Positions 20,225 to 31,833 are shown, counted from the first letter of the stretch. The stretch: DNA of 64,000 nucleotides from Mycobacterium senriense (GCF_019668465.1 NZ_AP024828.1:3100001-3164000); one strand, 5' to 3'. The notes: generated from the sequence alone by a model not told the origin. A program made the numbers and translations.

Positions 20225-20608
20225 ATGCCGAACGCCGCCAGGACCGAAGCGATCAGGAACACGGTCAACCGCTACATCGAGTTGGTCGCCAAGGGCGGCG
20301 CCGATGACTTGGTCGAGTTGTACGCCGACGACGCCACCGTCGAGGATCCGGTCGGCGGCGAGGTGCACATCGGCCGGCAGGCCATCCACGGCTTCTACTC
20401 CGCGGTCAGCGAACTGCAGCGCGAATCCGAACTGCTGACGCTGCGCGTCGCCGGCAACGAGGCGGCCTTCCAATTCCGGCTGACCGTGACCGCGGGCGAG
20501 CGCCGGATGGTGATCGAGCCGATCGACGTCATGGTCTTCGACGCCCAAGGCAAGATCGCCTCGATGAAGGCCTACTGGTCGCCGGAGGACGACGTCGCCC
20601 CGGCCTAG
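20225..20608 (+). CDS. Steroid delta-isomerase (ketosteroid isomerase)
   Basis: 127 residues. Closely resembles bacterial ketosteroid isomerases that move a delta-5 double bond to delta-4 in 3-ketosteroids. Tyr17 in [11 protein letters not shown], Asp41 in [10 protein letters not shown] and Asp101 in PIDVMVFD line up with the classic catalytic Tyr16, Asp40 and Asp103 of the P. putida enzyme, at almost the same numbering, and the C-terminal MKAYWS is also shared. Many SnoaL-like proteins keep the fold but lose these residues; this one keeps all three. I do not remember this gene at the locus in M. tuberculosis. Its stop overlaps the convergent HlyIII gene's stop. Confidence 0.85.
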   Translation: MPNAARTEAIRNTVNRYIELVAKGGADDLVELYADDATVEDPVGGEVHIGRQAIHGFYSAVSELQRESELLTLRVAGNEAAFQFRLTVTAGERRMVIEPIDVMVFDAQGKIASMKAYWSPEDDVAPA

Positions 20609-21378
20609 CCGCCCGCCAGCCAGGCGTGGTCGCCGGTGTAGAAGACGGCGAACCACATGGCGATGTAGTGCAGGATCGCCGCGATCGCGGTGAAGGCGTG
20701 GAAGAACTCGTGGTAGCCGAAAGTCGTCGGCCATGGGTCGGGCCAGCGCAGCCCGTAGAAGATGCCGCCCACGCTGTAGAAGACGCCGCCCACCGCCAGC
20801 AGCACCATCGCGGCCACCCCGGCCTGGTGCAGGATCGTGGGTGCGAACCAGACGGCCACCCACCCGAGTAGCAGATAGAGCGGCACGCCGACCCAGCGCG
20901 GCGCCGTCGGCCAGCACATCTTCAACGCGATGCCGGCGGCCGCGCCGCCCCACACGATGCACTGCACAAGCACCCCGGTGTTCTGCGGCATGACCAGCCG
21001 CGCGAACGGGGTGTAGCTGCCGGCGATGAACACGAAGATCATCGAATGGTCGAGCCGCTTCATCCGGCTGCGCGCGACGGCCGACTTCCAGTGCACCCGG
21101 TGATAGGTGGCGCTGACCGCGAACATCGCCACCGTCGCCGCGGCGTAGACCAGCGTCGAGTGGCCGGCGCGGGGCGAGGAGAGCGCCCAGGACACCGACA
21201 CCAGCGTGGCGCCGGTGATGATGGCCAGCCACGCCGAGACGAAGTGGATCCAGCCGCGCAACCGGGGCTTGCCCAGGAACTGGGCGGCGCCCTCGACGAA
21301 CTGCTCGACGGTGTTGCCTGGAACGATCGACTCGGGTTCGGGATCCGGGGTGGGGACGGTGCTGGTCTGGCTGCTCAT
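20605..21378 (-). CDS. Hemolysin III family (PAQR-like) membrane protein
   Basis: 257 residues from the ATG at 21378 ([10 protein letters not shown]); the frame is open 21 codons further. After a ~40-residue polar N-terminus there are seven hydrophobic helices. The family residues are present: S-A-T-Y-H-R-V-H-W after helix two, D-H-S-M-I-F...G-S-Y-T-P, and [13 protein letters not shown] near the end, whose Ser, Asp and three His are the conserved metal set of the PAQR/alkaline-ceramidase superfamily. Hydrolase activity is possible but unproven. Matches Rv1085c. Confidence 0.88.
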   Translation of the reverse strand: MSSQTSTVPTPDPEPESIVPGNTVEQFVEGAAQFLGKPRLRGWIHFVSAWLAIITGATLVSVSWALSSPRAGHSTLVYAAATVAMFAVSATYHRVHWKSAVARSRMKRLDHSMIFVFIAGSYTPFARLVMPQNTGVLVQCIVWGGAAAGIALKMCWPTAPRWVGVPLYLLLGWVAVWFAPTILHQAGVAAMVLLAVGGVFYSVGGIFYGLRWPDPWPTTFGYHEFFHAFTAIAAILHYIAMWFAVFYTGDHAWLAGG

Positions 21379-21533
21379 GTCTCCGTGTCTTGCTCTCGCA
21401 ACGTGGGGTACCGGTGGGGAGGCCGCCGGGAGGCTGCTCACGATCCACAGTAACCAGGGATGGTTACGGCGCTGTCTCGACTTCTCAGCCGACCGGGCCG
21501 AAATGAGAACCGGGAATTAATCACCGCTGGCAG

Positions 21534-21539
21534 TAGGGT
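21534..21539 (+). promoter_or_regulatory. Candidate leaderless -10 box for the Z-prenyl synthase
   Basis: TAGGGT ends eight bases before GTG 21548 and only two before ATG 21542. This spacing favours the GTG as start of a leaderless message. Confidence 0.42.
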
Positions 21540-21547
21540 GGATGTTC

Positions 21548-22336
21548 GTGGAAATTATCCCGCCGCGCCTCAAAGAGCCGCTGTATCGCGTCTACGAGTT
21601 GCGGCTGCGGCAGGGCCTGGCCGCCTCGAAATCCCAGCTGCCGCGGCACATCGCCGTGCTGTGCGACGGGAACCGGCGGTGGGCCCGCGACGCGGGATAC
21701 GAGGACGTCAGCTACGGCTACCGCATGGGCGCGTCCAAGATCGCCGAGATGCTGCGCTGGTGTCAGGAAGCTGGGGTCGAAATGACCACGGTGTACCTGC
21801 TGTCCACCGAAAACCTGCAACGCGATCCCGACGAGCTGGCCGGCCTGATCGAAATCATCACCGACGTCGTGGAGGAGATCTGCGCACCGGCCAACCGCTG
21901 GAGTGTGCGCACGGTGGGGGACTTGGAACTGCTCGGCGACGAGCCGGCCCGCCGGCTGCGCGGTGCGGTCGAGTCCACGCCCAGCGTCGCGCCCTTTCAC
22001 GTCAACGTGGCCGTCGGCTACGGCGGCCGGCAGGAGATCGTCGGCGCGGTGCGTGCGTTGCTGAACAAAGAACTCGCGAACGGCGCCACCGGGGAGGAGC
22101 TGGTCGAGGCGGTGACCGTCGAGGCCATCTCCGAGAACCTCTACACGTCCGGGCAGCCCGACCCCGACCTGGTGATCCGCACCTCGGGCGAGCAACGGCT
22201 GTCCGGATTCCTGCTGTGGCAGAGCGCGTATTCGGAGATGTGGTTCTGCGAAACGCATTGGCCGGCGTTCCGCCGCGTCGACTTCTTGCGCGCGCTGCGG
22301 GACTACAGCCAGCGGGATCGCCGGCACGGCAAGTAG
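21548..22336 (+). CDS. Short-chain Z-isoprenyl diphosphate synthase
   Basis: 262 residues from GTG 21548 (an ATG two codons earlier is possible). A cis-prenyltransferase: the catalytic Asp is in HIAVLCDGNRRWARD, with substrate motifs VYLLSTENLQRDP and DLVIRTSGEQRLSGFLLWQSAYSE typical of the UPPS family. The Rv1086 equivalent makes omega,E,Z-farnesyl diphosphate from geranyl diphosphate, the precursor of decaprenyl phosphate for arabinogalactan assembly. Length equals what I remember for that protein, which supports the shorter product assignment over undecaprenyl synthase. Confidence 0.92.
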   Translation: MEIIPPRLKEPLYRVYELRLRQGLAASKSQLPRHIAVLCDGNRRWARDAGYEDVSYGYRMGASKIAEMLRWCQEAGVEMTTVYLLSTENLQRDPDELAGLIEIITDVVEEICAPANRWSVRTVGDLELLGDEPARRLRGAVESTPSVAPFHVNVAVGYGGRQEIVGAVRALLNKELANGATGEELVEAVTVEAISENLYTSGQPDPDLVIRTSGEQRLSGFLLWQSAYSEMWFCETHWPAFRRVDFLRALRDYSQRDRRHGK

Positions 22337-22383
22337 CCCCAAAGACCTTCAGCGCCCGCTCGCGCGCGTGCCACACTAAGGAC

Positions 22384-23756
22384 ATGGCTGCGCTGTCGGC
22401 GGTGGTATTCACGCTGAGCGCCTGGCTGGGCCTGTATCTGGCCGCCCGCGATCCGCGCAAACCCGTCCTCGCGCTGGCCGCGGCCGGGCTGTGCGGTTTC
22501 GCGCTTGTGGTGGGCCTGGATGCGCGGTTCGCACCGCCGGCCCCGGGCCTGCCCAGCTGCTGAGTCGGGTCGAGATCTACCTGGCGGTCATCCCCGGTGT
22601 GGCCTGGTTCGCGGTGCTCGTCGAGTTGTCCCGGCCCAGTGACGGCTGGCGCTCACGCACCCGCGAGGTGTTACTCGTGGCCGGGGTCGCCGCGCTGGCC
22701 CTGTGCGGGGCGGCGCTGGCCGGCAGCGTCGACGGGCCGCTGCGGTTAGGCCACTGGCTGATGTTCGTGGTGATCTCGGTGTCGACGCTCGGCGCGATGG
22801 TCGTCGCGCTGCGCCGCCCTCGACGCCCGAGGCCGGCGGTGGGACTCGCCGTCACCGCGACCCTGTTCTTCGCGCTGAGCAATGCGATCCTGGTCATTCC
22901 GCTGGGCCTGGTGCCCAGCTGGGTTGCGCTGGCGTCGACGAGTTGCGACGTCCTCGGGCTCGGGGTCGCCGTCGCCCTGTGGGACGCGTTCGACGAGGGC
23001 CACGCGCTGCGCGCCGACATGCTGCGCTCGTTCGCCGGTTCGGTGGTGGTGGCGGTGCTGTTCGGTGGCCAGGCGCTGATCGGGTTGGCGGTGACCCGCG
23101 ATGAACCCGGCGCGCAGACCGCGCTGACCGTGCTGCTGTTCACCAGCCTCGCGATCGCGATCACCGTGCAGGTGCTCGCCGATCCGCTGGCCGGGGTCCT
23201 CGATCGGCTGGCGTTCTCGAAATCTCCCGCGCTGCGGGCGGATCGGGCCGCGCTGCGCCATACCGGGGCGGCGCTGCCGCTGCGCCAGGAGCATCCGCTG
23301 GCCGGCGTCGACGACGTCACCTTCGCCAGGCTCACCCGCCGCGCACTGGGCCATTACGGCGACCTGACCAAGCTGGTCGCCAGCCCGCTGACCGCGTTGC
23401 CGGTGATCGACGAGCGGCTGGCCGCCCGGGGGGCCCCCGACCAACCGATCGAGCGGGCCAACGAACTCAAGGCCGTACTGGCCGACGGCATAGCGCGGCT
23501 CAAGCCACGCGACGGCGGCGACTTCGGAACCACCGAGGAGTGGCGGTACTACAACTCGCTGTATTTCCCCTACGTAGTCGGGGTGCGCGCGTACGCGCAG
23601 AACGCCACCGCCTCGGGTCTGGATCCGACCGCGCGGCAGGCCTGGCACTGGTTCGTCACCGAGGTTCCACAGCGCTCGCTGCACAATTGGCAGAACGCCG
23701 CCGCTCGGCTGATCGCCGCGGATCTTCGTGGACGGGTGCGAGTTCCGAGCGATTAG
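22384..23756 (+). pseudogene. Membrane protein split by a probable frameshift
   Basis: From ATG 22384 a 59-codon frame encodes two hydrophobic helices (AALSAVVFTLSAWLGLYLAA and VLALAAAGLCGFALVVGL) and stops at 22561-22563. The next frame continues the protein from LLSRVEIYLAVIPGVAWFAVLVELSRP through about six more helices to a soluble C-terminal domain of ~170 residues, ending at 23756. Adding one C to the run at 22552-22554 joins them as ...GLPQLLSRVEIYL. The second frame could alternatively start at 22491, but its first ~20 residues (RFRACGGPGCAVR) look like out-of-frame sequence. C-terminal motifs such as NELKAVLADGIARLKP and EEWRYYNSLYFPYV are not recognised. Real mutation or base-calling error cannot be told apart here. 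Confidence 0.6.
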
Positions 23757-23786
23757 AACGGGTACTTCAGTCACCGCGGTCACCGG

Positions 23787-23803
23787 ACGGCACACGGTGC
23801 CGT
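23787..23803. terminator. Short hairpin after the split membrane gene
   Basis: A perfect 7-bp stem ACGGCAC / GTGCCGT with a 3-base loop, 30 bases after the stop at 23756. No U run follows, so it is at best an intrinsic terminator of the mycobacterial type. The rest of the 245-base gap to 24002 shows no gene. Confidence 0.4.
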
Positions 23804-24001
23804 GCGCCTGTGGCTTGTGGGGCCGCTGAGCCCCAAGGCTGGCGCGTGTCAAATATTTACCCGCCGACGGGAATAGTCTGGTGAACCACCTCGTCTTTCT
23901 ACCCGTGGCAGTAGTTGGCAGCGCCACGAGTCGATATGGCAGTGCACTGGCGGCACCCTCAAAGCTGTTCGACCCAACCCGCCATCGCGAGGAGTAATCA
24001 C

Positions 24002-24424
24002 ATGAGCTCTGTTACGGAAGTTTCAGGCATCACGACCCGGCCCCTCTACGACTCGACCGACTCGCTGTTGCGTTTTGCCGTGCGTGCCGACGCGACGTTG
24101 ACGGGATTGTGCGGATTGGCGATCGCCGTCCTGGCCGACCCGCTGTCGTCGCTGACCGGCCTGACGTCGTTCCAGGAATACGTCGGGGGCGTCTTTCTTG
24201 TGCTCTACGGCCTGCTGGTGTTCAGCCTCGGGGCGGTGCCGGACCTGCGCCGCGTCGGCGTCAGCGTCCTGGTGGCCAACATCGTTTTCGCGCTTGCCTC
24301 GATCGCGGCCGCGGAAGCGCTGCCGCTCACCGCTACCGGCGTCGCGTTGACGCTGGGCACCGGTGCCTTTACGGCGGCGTTCGCGCTTCTGCAATACCTG
24401 GGCTTGCGCCGCCTCGTGGCGTGA
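24002..24424 (+). CDS. Four-helix integral membrane protein, unknown function
   Basis: 140 residues. ATG 24002 has AGGAG eight to nine bases upstream. A ~25-residue polar N-terminus is followed by four hydrophobic helices (TLTGLCGLAIAVLADPL, YVGGVFLVLYGLLVFSLGAV, VGVSVLVANIVFALASIAAA, TGVALTLGTGAFTAAFALLQYLGL). No catalytic motif is seen. It is convergent with coaA 27 bases away. I do not recognise a named family; small proteins of this layout are common in actinobacteria. Confidence 0.75.
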   Translation: MSSVTEVSGITTRPLYDSTDSLLRFAVRADATLTGLCGLAIAVLADPLSSLTGLTSFQEYVGGVFLVLYGLLVFSLGAVPDLRRVGVSVLVANIVFALASIAAAEALPLTATGVALTLGTGAFTAAFALLQYLGLRRLVA

Positions 24425-24451
24425 TCCGCCGCCCCGGCCGGTCTCGCAACC

Positions 24452-26787
<2,336 letters not shown>

Positions 26788-26894
26788 CCCGGCTCCGGCG
26801 CGCGCCGAACGGCCCGGCCGGGCGGCCCTGAGGACCAATGTCACCAGTTGCCGCGATACGACCCGGTCGATTTCATGAACATGTGTACGCGGGT

Positions 26895-26900
26895 TACAGT
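26895..26900 (+). promoter_or_regulatory. Candidate leaderless -10 box for desA2
   Basis: TACAGT followed by six bases and ATG 26907; no ribosome site is present. It supports the start at MAERPVANALT. Confidence 0.42.
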
Positions 26901-26906
26901 TATCTG

Positions 26907-27734
26907 ATGGCCGAAAGACCTGTCGCTAACGCGCTGACCCTGGAACTCGAGCCGGTCGTCGAAGCAAACATCGACCGCCACCTGTCCACCGAAGAACTCT
27001 GGTTCGCACACGACTTCGTGCCGTTCGACCGGGGCGAGAACTTCGCCTTCCTCGGTGGGCGCGACTGGGACCCGTCGTCGATGACGCTGCCGAGGCCGTT
27101 GACGGACGCCTGCGAGATCATGCTGCTGCTCAAGGACAACCTGGCAGCCCACCACCGTGAGCTGGTCGAGCACTTCATCCTGGAGGACTACTGGGGCCGC
27201 TGGCTGGGCCGGTGGACCGCCGAGGAGCACCTGCACGCCATCGCGCTGCGCGAGTACCTGGTGGTGACCCGCGAGGTCGACCCGACCGCCAACGAAGAGG
27301 CCCGCGTCCAGTACGTCATGAAGGGCTACCGGGCCGACACCTACTCACAGGTGGAGACGCTGGTGCACATGGCGTTCGTCGAACGGACCCACGCCGTGTT
27401 CTGTGAAAACCTGGCGGCCAAGCTCGAGGAGCCCATCCTGGCCGGCCTCATCGACCGTATCGCCCGCGACGAGCGCCGCCACGAGGTCTTCTTCTCCAAC
27501 CTCGTCGCGCACTGCCTCGACTACACCCGCGACGAGACCATCGCGGCGATCGCCGCCCGCGCCGCCGACCTCAAGGTGCCCGGCGCCGACATCGACGCGT
27601 ACGCGGACAAGGTGCAGAACGTCGAAAAGGTAGGCATTTTCGGTCCGGAGCAGCTGCGCCAGGCGATCTCCGACCGCATCACCGCATGGGGGCTCGCGGA
27701 CGAGCCCGAACTGCGGCAATTGATCGTCGGCTAA
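26907..27734 (+). CDS. desA2: Acyl-ACP desaturase DesA2
   Basis: 275 residues, the length I remember for DesA2. Ferritin-like acyl-[ACP] desaturase with di-iron ligands: an EENLHA-type helix seen as RWTAEEHLHAIALREYL and the second D-E-R-R-H motif in RIARDERRHEVFF. The first Glu pair lies in HFILEDYWGRW. Mycobacterial DesA proteins act on long acyl chains on the route to mycolic acids; DesA2 is the more divergent member and its activity is uncertain. The 23-codon upstream extension of the frame is not used. Confidence 0.93.
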   Translation: MAERPVANALTLELEPVVEANIDRHLSTEELWFAHDFVPFDRGENFAFLGGRDWDPSSMTLPRPLTDACEIMLLLKDNLAAHHRELVEHFILEDYWGRWLGRWTAEEHLHAIALREYLVVTREVDPTANEEARVQYVMKGYRADTYSQVETLVHMAFVERTHAVFCENLAAKLEEPILAGLIDRIARDERRHEVFFSNLVAHCLDYTRDETIAAIAARAADLKVPGADIDAYADKVQNVEKVGIFGPEQLRQAISDRITAWGLADEPELRQLIVG

Positions 27735-27843
27735 GCCGGCCTGCCCGCACAACATCGGCCGCCCGCCGAAGGTGGTCGCGGCTCGCCCCACGTCGGCGCG
27801 CCTGCACAGCGCGCATGCGGCCACGGGAGTAGCGTCGATCTCG

Positions 27844-27987
27844 ATGGTCAGCGTCATGCTCTGCTGCCAGGGCGGCACCTCCCGTCACCACAACGGAAGG
27901 ACCGGCCCCGGTCCTGGTGCTGCGGTTCCCGTCGACATGCCTGTGCGGGTCCGCGCGGGCTCATCCCGCTCGAGGAGCGCTACGTGA
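27844..27987 (+). CDS. Possible small PhoAT-like antitoxin ORF before phoH2
   Basis: A 47-codon frame (ATG 27844; a GTG at 27772 would make 71 residues) whose TGA overlaps the phoH2 GTG as GTGA. It is Cys-, Gly- and Arg-rich ([20 protein letters not shown], then a basic [13 protein letters not shown] tail). Mycobacterial phoH2 genes are reported to be preceded by an overlapping small antitoxin gene, phoAT; position and the 4-base overlap fit, but sequence similarity could not be tested and no clear ribosome site is seen. Confidence 0.35.
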   Translation: MVSVMLCCQGGTSRHHNGRTGPGPGAAVPVDMPVRVRAGSSRSRSAT

Positions 27988-29285
27988 CCGAAATCCGGAC
28001 CTACGTGATCGACACTTCCGTGCTGCTGTCCGACCCCTGGGCGTGCAGCCGGTTCGCCGAACACGAGGTGGTTGTTCCGTTGGTGGTGATCAGCGAGCTG
28101 GAGGCCAAACGCCACCACCACGAGCTGGGATGGTTCGCCCGCCAGTCCTTGCGGCTGTTCGACGATCTCCGGCTGTTGCACGGACGACTGGATCAGCCCA
28201 TTCCCGTTGGGACGCAAGGCGGTTCGCTGCACGTCGAGCTGAACCACACGGACCCGTCGGTGCTGCCGGCGGGTTTCCGCAGCGACAGCAACGACTCCCG
28301 GATCCTGAGCTGTGCCGCCAACCTCGCCGCCGAAGGCAAGCGAGTTACGTTGGTGAGCAAGGACATTCCGCTTCGCGTCAAGGCCGCCGCGGTGGGTCTG
28401 GCCGCCGATGAATACCACGCGCAGGACGTGGTGGCCTCCGGGTGGTCGGGGATGCGCGAGATCGAGACCGCCACCGAGGACATCGACGCGCTGTTCGCCG
28501 ACGGCGAGATCGATCTGGTGGAAGCGCGAGACCTGCCCTGCCACACCGGGGTTCGGCTGCTCGGCGGAAGCTCTCACGCGCTGGGCCGGGTCAACGCGGA
28601 CAAGCGCGTCCAACTGGTCCGCGGCGACCGCGAGGTGTTCGGGCTGCGCGGCCGCTCGGCCGAGCAGCGCGTGGCGCTCGACCTGTTGCTCGACGAGTCG
28701 GTGGGCATCGTGTCGCTGGGCGGCAAGGCGGGCACCGGCAAGTCGGCGCTCGCGTTGTGTGCCGGCTTGGAGGCGGTGCTGGAGCGGCGGACCCAGCGCA
28801 AGGTGGTGGTCTTCCGGCCGCTCTACGCCGTCGGCGGTCAAGAACTCGGATACCTGCCCGGCAGCGAGAGCGAAAAGATGGGGCCGTGGGCGCAGGCCGT
28901 CTTCGACACCCTCGAGGGCCTCGCCAGCCCGGCGGTGCTCGAGGAAGTGCTGTCCCGGGGCATGCTCGAGGTGCTGCCGCTGACCCACATCCGGGGCCGG
29001 TCCTTACACGACTCTTTCGTGATCGTCGACGAGGCGCAGTCGCTGGAGCGCAACGTCCTGCTGACCGTGCTGTCCAGGCTGGGGACCGGATCGCGCGTGG
29101 TGTTGACGCACGACATCGCGCAGCGCGACAACCTGCGAGTGGGCCGTCACGACGGGGTCGCGGCGGTGATCGAGAAGCTCAAGGGCCATCCGCTGTTCGC
29201 CCATATCACGCTGCTGCGCAGCGAGCGGTCCCCGATCGCCGCCCTGGTCACCGAGATGCTCGAGGAGATCGCCGGCCCGCAGTGA
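27984..29285 (+). CDS. phoH2: PhoH2: PIN ribonuclease fused to PhoH ATPase
   Basis: 433 residues. The N-terminal PIN domain begins [15 protein letters not shown] and retains acidic residues (D in IDTS, E in [12 protein letters not shown] in SNDSRILSC). The C-terminal PhoH domain has Walker A G-K-A-G-T-G-K-S and Walker B-like V-I-V-D-E-A-Q. Mycobacterial PhoH2 has been described as a sequence-specific RNA helicase and RNase, acting as a toxin paired with PhoAT. GTG start with GAGGAG about eight bases before it. Confidence 0.94.
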   Translation: MTEIRTYVIDTSVLLSDPWACSRFAEHEVVVPLVVISELEAKRHHHELGWFARQSLRLFDDLRLLHGRLDQPIPVGTQGGSLHVELNHTDPSVLPAGFRSDSNDSRILSCAANLAAEGKRVTLVSKDIPLRVKAAAVGLAADEYHAQDVVASGWSGMREIETATEDIDALFADGEIDLVEARDLPCHTGVRLLGGSSHALGRVNADKRVQLVRGDREVFGLRGRSAEQRVALDLLLDESVGIVSLGGKAGTGKSALALCAGLEAVLERRTQRKVVVFRPLYAVGGQELGYLPGSESEKMGPWAQAVFDTLEGLASPAVLEEVLSRGMLEVLPLTHIRGRSLHDSFVIVDEAQSLERNVLLTVLSRLGTGSRVVLTHDIAQRDNLRVGRHDGVAAVIEKLKGHPLFAHITLLRSERSPIAALVTEMLEEIAGPQ

Positions 29286-29330
29286 GGGCGCCTGACCAGC
29301 GCGCTCGATCCCGGGTAGGCCCCCCTTCGA

Positions 29331-29336
29331 TAAACT
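29331..29336 (+). promoter_or_regulatory. Candidate leaderless -10 box, NodB deacetylase
   Basis: TAAACT followed by six bases and GTG 29343, with no ribosome site. Confidence 0.42.
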
Positions 29337-29342
29337 TCCACG

Positions 29343-30218
29343 GTGGCGAAACGACCCGACACCCAAGCCTGGCGCTACTGGCGCACGGTTGTCGGCGTGG
29401 CGGCGGCCGTCGCGGTGCTGGTGATCGGCGGGCTCACGGGTCACGTGACGCGCGCCGACGACCTCAGCTGCTCGGTCGTCAAGTGCGTCGCGTTGACCTT
29501 CGACGACGGGCCCGGGCCGTTCGACGACCGGCTGCTGCAAGTCCTGAAGGAGAACGACGCCAAGGCCACCTTCTTCCTGATCGGCAACAAGGTGGCCGCC
29601 AACCCGGCCGGGGCCAAGCGCATCGCCGACGCGGGCATGGAGGTCGGCAGCCACACCTGGGAACACCCCAACATGACCACGATCCCGCGCGAGGACATCG
29701 CCGCCCAGTTCTCCAAGGCCAACGACGCGATCACCGCCGCGACCGGCCGCACCCCAAACATCTATCGCCCCGCGGGCGGATTATCCGACCCGGTGGTGCG
29801 CCAGGCCGCCGGCCAATTCGGTCTGGCCGAAATCCTCTGGGATGTGATCCCTTTCGATTGGGCGAATGACTCGAACACCGCGGCGACGCGCTACATGCTG
29901 ATGACCTACATCAAGCCCGGCTCGGTGGTCCTGCTGCACAGCACCTACTCGAGCACCGTCGACCTGGTGTATCAGTTCATCCCGGTGCTCAAGGCCAACG
30001 GCTACCGGTTGGTGGCGGTCAGCGACCTGCTGGGATCACGTTCTCCCGGCAGCAGTTACGGCAGCCGGGAGAACGGACCGCCCGTCAACGGCCTGCACGA
30101 CATCCCACCTGGCCACATCCCCACGCTGCCCAACACGCCCTCACCGAAACCGATGCCGAATTTCCCGATCACCGACATCCCAGGGCAGAACTCCGGCGGG
30201 CCGAACAACGGTGCGTAG
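29343..30218 (+). CDS. Secreted polysaccharide deacetylase (NodB family)
   Basis: 291 residues. A signal anchor (TVVGVAAAVAVLVIGGLTG, residues ~15-35) directs it outside the membrane. The NodB domain has motif 1 T-F-D-D-G-P, the zinc motif H-T-W-E-H-P (H-x3-H), R-P-A-G-G (motif 3) and L-L-H-S (motif 5), so it is predicted to be active. It probably de-N-acetylates peptidoglycan, which protects against lysozyme; matches Rv1096. The last ~60 residues are a Pro/Asn-rich linker (PTLPNTPSPKPMPNFP) with no domain. Confidence 0.92.
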   Translation: MAKRPDTQAWRYWRTVVGVAAAVAVLVIGGLTGHVTRADDLSCSVVKCVALTFDDGPGPFDDRLLQVLKENDAKATFFLIGNKVAANPAGAKRIADAGMEVGSHTWEHPNMTTIPREDIAAQFSKANDAITAATGRTPNIYRPAGGLSDPVVRQAAGQFGLAEILWDVIPFDWANDSNTAATRYMLMTYIKPGSVVLLHSTYSSTVDLVYQFIPVLKANGYRLVAVSDLLGSRSPGSSYGSRENGPPVNGLHDIPPGHIPTLPNTPSPKPMPNFPITDIPGQNSGGPNNGA

Positions 30219-30242
30219 AGCAAATTTCGGACCAGACGCGGC

Positions 30243-30248
30243 TACCTT
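30243..30248 (+). promoter_or_regulatory. Candidate leaderless -10 box, membrane cyclase
   Basis: TACCTT followed by six bases and GTG 30255; only 36 bases separate this gene from the preceding one. Confidence 0.38.
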
Positions 30249-30254
30249 CATAGG

Positions 30255-31817
30255 GTGATCACCGTGGGCTGGCTTCGGGATCGGCTTCCGCCATCGCGGC
30301 GTGACCCGGCGCGGCAGCCCGCCACGGGGCAACGAAAGTCGTTTCGAAGGTGGCTCTTTCAATACGGGTTCGATATGAGCCTGTCCTACGTGCTGGCCGT
30401 CGTCGAGGCGGCGGCCATCCTGATTCCGTTGCGGGGCCACACTTCCGTCGGCGCCAACGCCGACTTCGCGCGCCAGAACACCGCGACCGTGGTGCTACTC
30501 ATCGTGCTGGGCGTGGTCAGCGTCGCGGTGGCCGGCGCGGTCAGCCTGGCACCCACCGTGCGCTGGTTCGTCGCGGGCGACGAACCCACCCCACAACAAC
30601 GCGAAGCCGTGGTGAGGCTGGCCGGGCGCCAATCGGCGATCCTGGTCACGTCCTGGGCGATGACCGGCGGGATCTTCATCCTGCTGAATCTGACTGGCGG
30701 GCCGCAAGTTCTGCTGCCCATCGTGCTCGGCGTGCTGCTCGGCGGATCGGCCGCCGCCGGCACCGGGATGCTGCTCGCGCAACGCACCCTGCGGCCCATC
30801 ATGCGCGCCGCCACGCTGGGCGCCGAGCCGCGGCTGGCGGTGCCGAGCGTGTATGCCCGGCTGGTTCTGCTGTGGTTCTTGTGCAGCGCCTTTCCCATCG
30901 CCGTCATCGCGACGTTGGTGGTTCTCCGCTCGTATGGCTGGCTGATCGAGAAGTCGGCCTCGCTGGACGTGCCGATTCTGGTGGTGGCGCTGGCGGCGCT
31001 GGTGCTGGGGCTGCCCACGATGATCCTGACCTCGCGGTCCATCTCGGATCCGGTCGGCGAGGTCGTCGACGCGATGGCCGAGATCGAACACGGCCACATG
31101 GAAACGTATGTCGGCGCCTACGAACGTTCTCAAATCGGGCGACTGCAAACGGGATTCAACCGAATGGTGGCAGGCCTCGCCGAGCGCGACCGGCTGCGTG
31201 ATCTGTTCGGCCGCCATGTCGGCGCCGACGTCGCGCAACGCGCCCTCACCGAGGGCGCCACGCTGTCGGGCGACGTGGTCGAAGCGGCGGTGCTGTTCAT
31301 CGATCTGGTGGGGTCCACCCAGTTCGCGGAAAGCCGCGCCCCGCAAGAGGTCGCGGAGGTGCTCAACGACTTCTTCCGGATCGTCGTGCACGCCGTCGAC
31401 GAACACCACGGGCTGATCAACAAATTCGCCGGCGATGCCGCACTCGCCGTCTTCGGGGTGCCGTTGCCGATCAGCGAGCCCGCATCGTCGGCGTTGGCGA
31501 CCGCCCGTGCACTCGGCTCCCAACTGCGGAGGCTGCCGGTCGATTTCGGCATCGGTGTGTCGGCGGGTCGGGTGTTCGCCGGCAACGTCGGCGCCGAAAA
31601 CCGGTACGAATACACCGTGATCGGTGACGCCGTCAACGAAGCCGCGCGACTGGCCGACCTCGCCAAGACCTCGGACCGACGGATCCTGTGCTCGGCCGGT
31701 GCCATCGATGCCGCGGGTGAGGCCGAGCGCGCGCAGTGGGCCGAATGCTATTCCACCGTGCTGCGCGGGCGATCCGAGGCCACCCACGTCTCGGCACCGA
31801 CCGGCCCGGCCGACTAG
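30255..31817 (+). CDS. Membrane class III adenylate cyclase with HAMP domain
   Basis: 520 residues. Six hydrophobic helices (residues ~35-265), a HAMP linker (SRSISDPVGEVVDAMAEIEHGHMETYV), then a class III catalytic domain. Metal Asp residues are in LFIDLVGSTQF and KFAGDAALAVFG, the purine-reading Lys precedes the latter (NKFAGD), and D-A-V-N-E-A-A-R supplies the transition-state Asn and Arg, so it should be active and use ATP. This is the Rv1318c-Rv1320c type. I do not recall a cyclase at this locus in M. tuberculosis, where Rv1096 and Rv1097c adjoin. GTG start. Confidence 0.92.
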   Translation: MITVGWLRDRLPPSRRDPARQPATGQRKSFRRWLFQYGFDMSLSYVLAVVEAAAILIPLRGHTSVGANADFARQNTATVVLLIVLGVVSVAVAGAVSLAPTVRWFVAGDEPTPQQREAVVRLAGRQSAILVTSWAMTGGIFILLNLTGGPQVLLPIVLGVLLGGSAAAGTGMLLAQRTLRPIMRAATLGAEPRLAVPSVYARLVLLWFLCSAFPIAVIATLVVLRSYGWLIEKSASLDVPILVVALAALVLGLPTMILTSRSISDPVGEVVDAMAEIEHGHMETYVGAYERSQIGRLQTGFNRMVAGLAERDRLRDLFGRHVGADVAQRALTEGATLSGDVVEAAVLFIDLVGSTQFAESRAPQEVAEVLNDFFRIVVHAVDEHHGLINKFAGDAALAVFGVPLPISEPASSALATARALGSQLRRLPVDFGIGVSAGRVFAGNVGAENRYEYTVIGDAVNEAARLADLAKTSDRRILCSAGAIDAAGEAERAQWAECYSTVLRGRSEATHVSAPTGPAD

Positions 31818-31833
31818 CCGGGCATGCCCCGCG

